From Anaerolineaceae bacterium (GTDB lineage Bacteria > Chloroflexota > Anaerolineae > JAAYZQ01), in the NCBI GenBank assembly GCA_012514775.1, contig JAAYZQ010000637.1, forward strand, positions 1-11,674: 11,674 nt of DNA. The letters run 5' to 3'. The position numbers and the translations under genes were made by a program. Shown here piece after piece: positions 7,646 to 11,674 of the stretch; within the stretch, counting starts at the first letter, position 1, and each line of letters starts with the position of its first letter. The notes below the pieces were generated by a model. It was not told the DNA's origin and ran no database searches. It was given only the letters and a program-made list of their open reading frames with translations.

Positions 7646-8014
7646 GTGAGTACGACCGAAATGGGAGTTTTTGGCGTTGGGCTGGCTCTTTTCCTGATTG
7701 TTGTTTCCGGGATCCTGCTCTGGCGGTCGGGCAAGCCCTACAGCACGGCCCTCATCACAATCCACAAATTGGTGGGGATCGGGGCAGGTGTCTGGCTGGG
7801 GGTGATGGTCTACCGGGCGGCGCCCCTGGAGCCCCTGGCAATTGCCGCCATCGCCGTCACCGTCCTGCTCTTTCTCATCCTCGTGGCAACGGGCGGCCTG
7901 CTGAGCATCGACAGGCCGATGCCCCTCGTCGTGCGCAGGCTGCACCAGGTGGTGCCCGTGCTGGCCGTGCTGGTCACGGCGGGGATGCTGTACCTACTGC
8001 TGAGCGGCGCTTAG
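7646..8014 (+). CDS. Small four-helix membrane protein with paired histidines
   Basis: A 122-residue integral membrane protein that I do not recognise as a named family. GTG at 7646 was chosen because AGGGAGG (7634-7640) lies 5 bases upstream; the frame is open further back, but that part is not hydrophobic. Four predicted helices cover about 7-26, 34-56, 63-86 and 97-119. Both Arg/Lys-containing loops (WRSGKPYS and the DRP..VVRR stretch) join helices 1-2 and 3-4, so by the positive-inside rule both termini face out. His40 (TIHKLVG) and His100 (RLHQVVP) sit at the start of helices 2 and 4, at the same depth on the cytoplasmic side. This resembles heme ligation in cytochrome b561-like bundles, but one His pair alone does not prove it. 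It is probably co-transcribed with the hydrolase. The GC-rich 115-base gap after it is convergent with the minus-strand unit. Confidence 0.75.
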   Translation: MSTTEMGVFGVGLALFLIVVSGILLWRSGKPYSTALITIHKLVGIGAGVWLGVMVYRAAPLEPLAIAAIAVTVLLFLILVATGGLLSIDRPMPLVVRRLHQVVPVLAVLVTAGMLYLLLSGA

Positions 8015-8042
8015 CGAGGGGCGCACCCGGGAACACCGCCCG

Positions 8043-8088
8043 AAAAAATCCTCCAGGCCCGCGGTGTCAGGGCCGCTTGCCCGGAGGA
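8043..8088 (-). terminator. Intrinsic terminator of the small membrane-protein unit
   Basis: Read on the minus strand, TCCTCC (8088-8083) can pair with GGAGGA (8054-8049), with an inner stem of GGCCC (8074-8070) and GGGCC (8060-8056). The outer stem is followed directly by six T (8048-8043). A second GGAGGA at 8099-8094 could pair with the same TCCTCC across a 5-base loop, so two exclusive folds are possible. It lies 41 bases after the stop of the 64-aa gene. There is no matching T-run on the plus strand, so it would not stop the convergent transcript. Confidence 0.6.
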
Positions 8089-8129
8089 AGTTGTCCTCCG
8101 CCTTCCCGAAACTCGACTCGTTCATGGCC

Positions 8130-8324
8130 TCAGGTTCCGGCGCCGCCGCTGCCGGCCCACCCCTCCTCGTGGGTTCCCACCCCATTCAAGGCCGAACGCG
8201 GGTGACCGGCCTTTCTTTCGACTCGGGCCGCGCATCTCGCCTTTACCACCCGATCGAGAGCTTCGGCGCCGGCGAGAGCCAGGCACATTCCCACGAGTAC
8301 GACAGCCCATCCAATCGCCATCAT
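8130..8324 (-). CDS. Small single-pass membrane protein (64 aa), second gene of small unit
   Basis: I recognise no family. The N-terminus (GWAVVLVGMCLALAGA, residues about 5-20) is one hydrophobic helix, long enough to span the membrane if its ends are included or to act as a signal anchor. It is followed by a basic amphipathic stretch (LDRVVKARCAARVERK) and a Gly-rich tail. The case for a real gene is the upstream site AAGGGGGTGATC (8342-8331), which matches 11 of 12 bases of the complement of the 16S rRNA 3' end. The start could be GTG 8327, ATG 8324 or ATG 8321; ATG 8324 is a compromise. It lies 61 bases downstream of another small membrane-protein gene and upstream of a good terminator. 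It could instead be a non-coding part of the transcript; ribosome profiling or homologues would decide. Confidence 0.5.
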   Translation of the reverse strand: MMAIGWAVVLVGMCLALAGAEALDRVVKARCAARVERKAGHPRSALNGVGTHEEGWAGSGGAGT

Positions 8325-8330
8325 CACCTT

Positions 8331-8342
8331 GATCACCCCCTT
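8331..8342 (-). promoter_or_regulatory. Near-perfect extended Shine-Dalgarno site
   Basis: AAGGGGGTGATC on the minus strand differs at one base from AAGGAGGTGATC, the full complement of the usual bacterial 16S 3' tail. It stands 6 bases before ATG 8324 and decides that the short frame behind it is probably translated. Confidence 0.6.
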
Positions 8343-8385
8343 CAGTCAGCCGACAAGTTCCCCGAACAGCACATTCCGCGTCTGC

Positions 8386-8622
8386 CTACCTGCTGGCCGC
8401 GGCATCGTCGCGGGGATGGTAGCCCCAGTTGTAGGTTCGACGAGTGACGGCCGGCATCCGGCGCTCGTACAGTCTGGCAGCCTGTACTGCCGAACAGGAG
8501 CCGAGGGTGCAGGACATCGCGATCTTCCAGGCCGAATTCCACCTCCAGGCGAACCACAACACGACGAACCCCACGATACACCATTGGTGCAACACAACCG
8601 GCAATCCAATCGGCTCTATCAT
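8386..8622 (-). CDS. Small two-helix membrane protein (78 aa), first gene of small unit
   Basis: No family is recognised. ATG at 8622 has AGGGAGGA just upstream with a 4-base spacer (caca), and lies about 28 bases after the predicted transcription start of a good minus-strand promoter. A longer frame from 8658 would begin at or before the transcription start and is rejected. Two hydrophobic segments, about 7-26 (rich in Val, Trp and Phe) and 31-49 (with Cys38 and Cys43), form a hairpin. The tail 50-78 is Arg-rich with Tyr, Trp and Asp and should be cytoplasmic by the positive-inside rule. Aromatic density is high (five Trp in the first 32 residues). The next gene on this strand also encodes a tiny membrane protein, which suggests a pair. 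A role as accessory subunit, regulator or membrane-active peptide cannot be told apart. Confidence 0.6.
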   Translation of the reverse strand: MIEPIGLPVVLHQWCIVGFVVLWFAWRWNSAWKIAMSCTLGSCSAVQAARLYERRMPAVTRRTYNWGYHPRDDAAASR

Positions 8623-8656
8623 TGTGTCCTCCCTTCTGGCTGTTGGAACTGCCCTC

Positions 8657-8684
8657 AATATAGCACGAAACCGGCCGGTGTCAT
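8657..8684 (-). promoter_or_regulatory. Sigma70-type promoter of the small membrane-protein unit
   Basis: On the minus strand: ATGACA (8684-8679, 5 of 6 consensus), a 16-base spacer and TATATT (8662-8657, 5 of 6). Transcription would start near 8650, leaving a leader of about 28 bases with the Shine-Dalgarno site. The -35 box is embedded in a perfect palindrome and in one arm of a larger inverted repeat. Confidence 0.6.
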
Positions 8685-8727
8685 GACAGATATAGAACAG
8701 ATGAGCTACAGACTGATGACAGGCCGG
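8671..8727 (-). repeat. Imperfect inverted repeat after TPR gene; possible weak terminator
   Basis: Arms 8671-8684 and 8716-8727 pair over 12 bp (CCGGCC plus TGTCAT with ATGACA plus GGCCGG) with a 2-base bulge (GG at 8677-8678) and a 31-base loop. On the minus strand the structure is followed by TTTCGT, so it may end the TPR transcript, whose stop codon is 7 bases upstream. The left arm contains the -35 box of the next minus-strand promoter. Confidence 0.45.
8679..8688. promoter_or_regulatory. Candidate operator: perfect 10-bp palindrome over the -35 box
   Basis: TGTCATGACA is self-complementary and covers the -35 hexamer of the small unit's promoter. A dimeric protein bound here would block RNA polymerase. 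No regulator is assigned. Confidence 0.4.
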
Positions 8728-8733
8728 CAGAAG

Positions 8734-10473
8734 TCACTTCCGGGCCAGCAACGGCGTGGGCTCCAGCAATTCGGGGAGGTCGTATAACCGCCCCACACGC
8801 AGCTCCACCTGCGGAAAGATCGTCTCCCGCACGTATTCAAAGTCGTCCTTTGAGCCCAGCCTTAACCGGGCCACGATCTCGCCGCCCCGGCCCCTGTATT
8901 CTGGCGTCGACCCCTGGAACCGGTGCCATTGGGCGAACGCCCACGCATAGCAGGGTATGGCCCGCGAAGCAGCCTCACGGAACGAGTCGCAGGCCCCGTC
9001 CCTCGTTGCGCGGTCAAAGGCGAGATGGCCTCGAATCATCTCGATCTCGCCGACCTGCCGCCAGAATTCGTCGACAGGCTCTCCGTCCGGGTCGTCATCG
9101 GCAGTCCCGCCGGCCCGCAACCGGTAGGTTTGCGGAATGACCTCCTCGGCCCGCTTCAGCCAGGCTGCCACCTGATCAAAGCCCTGGGTTTGCAGGTGAT
9201 GGCGGGCCATCTCGATACAGGCGCTGACAAAGTGAACCGGGTGACGGTCCCGGGCCATGTCGACTGCCTCTCCCAGACAGGCCAGGGCCCGCCGTTGCCG
9301 CTCTCTGGCGATGCCTTCGCCGGAACCGGGAAAGAGTGCCAGGTTGCCGTAACATTGGCCCAGTGCCAGCAGCGCCTCTATGCTCCGGATGGGCTCGAAA
9401 ACCTGGTTTGCAAAGATGTCCCTCGCCTCTTCCAGCAACCTGACGGCCCGGCATTCGTGCTCCAGGCGCTTCCGATCATCATAGACCGTCGTCAGCATGG
9501 CCAGCCCGTGGTAGGCTCTCCCCACCGTCACAGCCGTCAGCCCGACGCCGCGCCTGGCATTCAGCTCTTTGCAGGCATCGTAAGCCTGCTCGCCGACGAT
9601 GCGCGCACGATGGGGCTGTCCCGCTTCGATGTAGGCCCTGGCGTATGCCTCGCGGCTCAGCGCGATCCTGTACGGCAGGCCCAGCCTTTGCCGGATTTCC
9701 AGCGCTTCGTCGAGACGGGCCGTGGCCTTGTTCCCCTCTCCCCGCAGAGAATACACGATGCCCATGTTCTGGCCCGTGTTGGCCAGTTCTTCAACGTGGT
9801 CGGATACCTCAAAGTAGGGCAGCGCTGCCTGGAATAGACGCAACGCCCGACGGTACTGGCCAAGCTCCAGGTAGCAAAGGTAGCCCAGAACGTTGTACGC
9901 CCTTCCCAGCGCCAGATTCCTGCGCCAGTTTCCGGGATCCAGCCCGCGCTCCGGGCTCAAGCCTTCGCGCGCGTTGAGGCGTGTCACCGTCTCGATGGTG
10001 TTCTGAAGAACTGCCCGGGCTTCCTCCGGCCCACCGGTATAAACCAGGTTTTGGCCATAGTAGACGGCGGCCTCCGCCCGGAGATCGAGCTCGGCAGGAT
10101 CGGCGCAGCCGTTCAGGAGCGCCCGGTCGTAGCCCGCGTTCCTGGCGTATCTCAGGGCCTCTGGAAACCGATCGGCCTTCATCAACCTCAGGAACCCGCG
10201 CAGGCTTTGCTCGGAAGCCGTCACTCCATCGGAAGCGTCCCCACGGCCAGACAGCCGCGACGACGCCGCCTCCCGGAGAAGCGGTGTGCCAGGCTCGCGG
10301 GAGGCGGTCTTGCCGTAGCGGAGGCGTTCTTCAATCGCCCGCGATTGGTTCTCCAGCTCTCTCCCGCGAGCATCGCGCAGGATATCTCCTGTCAGGCCGA
10401 GCCAGGATTCAGGAGTCGTTGGCTCCCTCCCCTTCCCCCGTACCTTGATTGGCAGTGCAATCCCAATTCCCAT
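8734..10473 (-). CDS. TPR-repeat protein (579 aa)
   Basis: Probably a cytoplasmic scaffold or regulatory protein built of tetratricopeptide helices; no signal peptide or catalytic domain is seen. ATG at 10473 has AGGGGAG 8 bases upstream. Residues 1-100 are polar and Arg/Glu-rich without a recognisable fold. From about 128 to 510, helix pairs repeat with TPR spacing, for example LALGRAYNVLGYLCYLELGQ near 187, ELANTGQNMGIVYSLRGEG near 227, GLPYRIALSREAYARAYIEA at 265-284 and VSACIEMARHHLQTQGF near 414. The end (about 520-579) is non-repetitive. From residue 265 onward it is clearly homologous to the neighbouring gene upstream: both contain GLPYR.ALS, PHRA, RG(V/I)GL, EALxxLGxxY, YRLR and FWxQxGxIExxRGxxxFDxAT. 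In some bacteria similar TPR arrays are the C-terminal part of large STAND NTPases; here no NTPase is attached. Partner and function are unknown. Confidence 0.88.
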   Translation of the reverse strand: MGIGIALPIKVRGKGREPTTPESWLGLTGDILRDARGRELENQSRAIEERLRYGKTASREPGTPLLREAASSRLSGRGDASDGVTASEQSLRGFLRLMKADRFPEALRYARNAGYDRALLNGCADPAELDLRAEAAVYYGQNLVYTGGPEEARAVLQNTIETVTRLNAREGLSPERGLDPGNWRRNLALGRAYNVLGYLCYLELGQYRRALRLFQAALPYFEVSDHVEELANTGQNMGIVYSLRGEGNKATARLDEALEIRQRLGLPYRIALSREAYARAYIEAGQPHRARIVGEQAYDACKELNARRGVGLTAVTVGRAYHGLAMLTTVYDDRKRLEHECRAVRLLEEARDIFANQVFEPIRSIEALLALGQCYGNLALFPGSGEGIARERQRRALACLGEAVDMARDRHPVHFVSACIEMARHHLQTQGFDQVAAWLKRAEEVIPQTYRLRAGGTADDDPDGEPVDEFWRQVGEIEMIRGHLAFDRATRDGACDSFREAASRAIPCYAWAFAQWHRFQGSTPEYRGRGGEIVARLRLGSKDDFEYVRETIFPQVELRVGRLYDLPELLEPTPLLARK

Positions 10474-10539
10474 CGCATCGTCTCCCCTCTCCGGCCAACC
10501 TCGAGCAGGTTCACGGCCGGGTTGTGTCCTTGCGCTTCA

Positions 10540-10568
10540 AGAATAGCAAAAGATCGAGCATCTGTCTT
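10540..10568 (-). promoter_or_regulatory. Possible promoter of the 579-aa TPR gene
   Basis: On the minus strand: AAGACA (10568-10563), a 17-base spacer and TATTCT (10545-10540), each 4 of 6 consensus. It would give a leader of about 60 bases. The position between a terminator and the gene is right, but the boxes are weak. Confidence 0.3.
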
Positions 10569-10589
10569 GGCAAGTGTAAACCGCAGAAG

Positions 10590-10610
10590 ACAGGCAAATG
10601 ACACGCCTGT
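10590..10610. promoter_or_regulatory. Inverted repeat upstream of TPR promoter, candidate regulator site
   Basis: ACAGGC and GCCTGT are exact inverted copies separated by 9 bases. The centre is about 67 bases upstream of the predicted transcription start, where activators often bind. The spacer contains ATGACA, the same half-site as the palindrome at 8679. Confidence 0.35.
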
Positions 10611-10628
10611 TACAAAGTGCCGGGGTTG

Positions 10629-10660
10629 TAAAATGCCGCAGGCCGGGCGGCCTGCGGCAA
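10629..10660 (-). terminator. Strong intrinsic terminator after upstream TPR gene
   Basis: On the minus strand a perfect 11-bp stem (10-bp GCCGCAGGCC/GGCCTGCGGC plus one T-A pair) with a 4-base loop is followed by TTTT (10633-10630). It lies 37 bases after the stop codon of the upstream TPR gene. It means that the two TPR genes are not simply one transcript. Confidence 0.88.
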
Positions 10661-10696
10661 GAACTGCGCGCGTCAGCAGGGCGGATGGCGCTTGCG

Positions 10697-11674
10697 CTAG
10701 CCCACTCCTCGAATCGCCAGGCCCAGGGTGTCCTCGAAGAACCTGCCCAAACGCTCCAGGCTGACGATGTCATACTCGGCAGCGAGGTCGGGTACCCGTT
10801 CCTGCAGGTAGGCCAGATCCTCGTGGCTGCACGTCCGGAAGCGATGGTACATCTGCCGGAAGGTCTCACCCATGCCAACGGCCCGCTCCGAGAACCTTTC
10901 GAAATAGGCCGTGGAGAACAGATAGTGGAGCATGGTCTCCTCCAACACCTCGCGGGTTACCGGCTGCTTGCCGTTCTCCGTGGCGATGTCAAAGGAAACG
11001 TTCCCTCTAAGCAGCTCGATCTTGCCGAGTTGCAGCCAGAACGACTCGACGGCACTCTGCGTCTTGATTGCGGGCCATTCTCTGCCCGGCCGCAGTCGAT
11101 ACCCTTCGGGCACGACCTGCTCACCTCTGTCCAGGATGGAGTGAGCCTTGTCGTATTCCTTGCGCATGAGGTACACCTGGGCCAGATCCTCGCACGCGTC
11201 GGCCAGGAGCAGGGGCAGGTGGAGCTCGTCGGCCAGCTCGATGCTTTTCGTCAGGTACTCGACGGCGGCACCGGACGCGGCGCGAAAGAGCCGAGGCTCA
11301 TCCGCCTTCTGCTGGTCCAGGGCCGCCCGTGCTCGATAGATGCATCCCAGCTCGTTGAGCGCTTCTACCCGCCGCAGCGGCTCCTGTACCTCTTCGGCAA
11401 AGATCTGGACGGCTCGATCCAGATGCTCCGCAGCGCGGCCCAGCATCTCGGCTGCGTCCTGGTAGGAATACAGGCCATCTCTCCACAGGTTGCTCTTGTT
11501 GCGGAGGGCGTGACCCATCGTAATCGAAGCCAGCCCGATGCCGCGCTTGGCCGGGATGCCTCGAAAGATTGCCAGGGCGTCCGTAGCGAGACGCTCGGCG
11601 CGATGGGGCTCGGCAAACTCCAGGTGCACGATGGCTCGCGAGTTGAGGCTCAACGCCGTGCGGTATGGCAGGCC
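10697..11674 (-). CDS. TPR-repeat protein, 5' partial, paralogue of downstream neighbour
   Basis: The visible part is 325 residues, and the frame runs off the window edge; the first codons read GLPYRTALSLNSRA, matching GLPYRIALS at residue 265 of the neighbouring TPR protein. A TTG at 11653 is therefore internal and a substantial N-terminal part is missing from view. The helices repeat with TPR spacing: LNSRAIVHLEFAEPHRAERL, EALNELGCIYRARAAL, DACEDLAQVYLMRKEYDKAH, then VPEGYRLRPG and FWLQLGKIELLRGNVSFDIAT. The C-terminal 60 residues (HEDLAYLQERVPDL to FFEDTLGLAI) are a conserved non-TPR end that differs most from the paralogue. A strong terminator follows the TAG. The missing N-terminus could hold an effector or NTPase domain, or more TPRs. 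The molecular role is unknown. Confidence 0.85.
   Translation of the reverse strand, partial: GLPYRTALSLNSRAIVHLEFAEPHRAERLATDALAIFRGIPAKRGIGLASITMGHALRNKSNLWRDGLYSYQDAAEMLGRAAEHLDRAVQIFAEEVQEPLRRVEALNELGCIYRARAALDQQKADEPRLFRAASGAAVEYLTKSIELADELHLPLLLADACEDLAQVYLMRKEYDKAHSILDRGEQVVPEGYRLRPGREWPAIKTQSAVESFWLQLGKIELLRGNVSFDIATENGKQPVTREVLEETMLHYLFSTAYFERFSERAVGMGETFRQMYHRFRTCSHEDLAYLQERVPDLAAEYDIVSLERLGRFFEDTLGLAIRGVG

Noticed and set aside
7994..8122. 43-codon minus-strand frame starting 4 bases after the 64-aa gene's stop (ATG 8122)
   Set aside because: It runs through the terminator and 21 bases into the convergent membrane-protein gene, with only a weak ribosome site; it is probably chance.
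8064..8447. 127-codon plus-strand frame
   Set aside because: No ribosome site, low-complexity composition, and opposite to the better supported small membrane proteins.
8923..9837. 304-codon plus-strand frame across the TPR gene
   Set aside because: Antisense to clear TPR repeats; low-complexity shadow composition and no promoter.
10474..10604. Short minus-strand frame ahead of the 579-aa TPR gene that could look like a frameshifted N-terminus
   Set aside because: It continues in a different frame into the start of the TPR gene and stops there; the clear ribosome site before ATG 10473 and the terminator/promoter layout fit an intergenic region better.
1..11674. Mobile elements, CRISPR, tRNA or rRNA
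   Set aside because: No terminal inverted repeats with transposase, no regularly spaced repeats, and no cloverleaf or rRNA-like stretch were seen on reading both strands.

Overview
The window is GC-rich bacterial DNA (roughly 60-65 % G+C by eye) with sigma70-type promoters, good Shine-Dalgarno sites and dense coding. The style of the two-component pair (dCache-HAMP-GAF histidine kinase of the NarL/DesK type with a LuxR-type response regulator) and the tandem TPR proteins suggests a member of the Chloroflexota (Anaerolineae/Caldilineae-like). That placement is an inference from protein style. The window holds no rRNA, tRNA, CRISPR array or insertion sequence.

Layout. (1) 2-3562, plus strand: the 3' part of what looks like a catabolic or uptake operon. 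It contains an OppF/DppF-type peptide ABC transporter ATPase (missing only its extreme N-terminus), an FAD-dependent oxidoreductase and a class V (alanine/serine-glyoxylate type) aminotransferase. (2) 3589-6634, plus: a near-consensus promoter drives a sensor histidine kinase and its response regulator, with an unusually short predicted leader. (3) 6716-8014, plus: a second good promoter drives an alpha/beta hydrolase followed by a small four-helix membrane protein with two histidines at matching membrane depths. (4) 8043-8684, minus: a compact unit that ordinary annotation would probably leave empty. It has a promoter, two small membrane-protein genes (78 and 64 aa) with strong Shine-Dalgarno sites, and a terminator. 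(5) 8734-11674, minus: two tandem paralogous TPR proteins, the upstream one cut by the window edge, separated by a textbook intrinsic terminator.

How it fits together. The first three genes could import a peptide-like or amino compound, oxidise it and exchange its amino group; the substrate is not readable from the sequence. The two-component system is an independent unit with no identifiable target, though its nearest neighbours (hydrolase plus membrane protein, small-protein unit) are candidates. The least explained parts are the small membrane-protein unit and its control region. There a 10-bp palindrome and one arm of an inverted repeat cover the -35 box, and the same inverted repeat may terminate the TPR gene upstream. 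Nothing here proves a new system; the small-protein unit at 8043-8684 is the best candidate for something undescribed.
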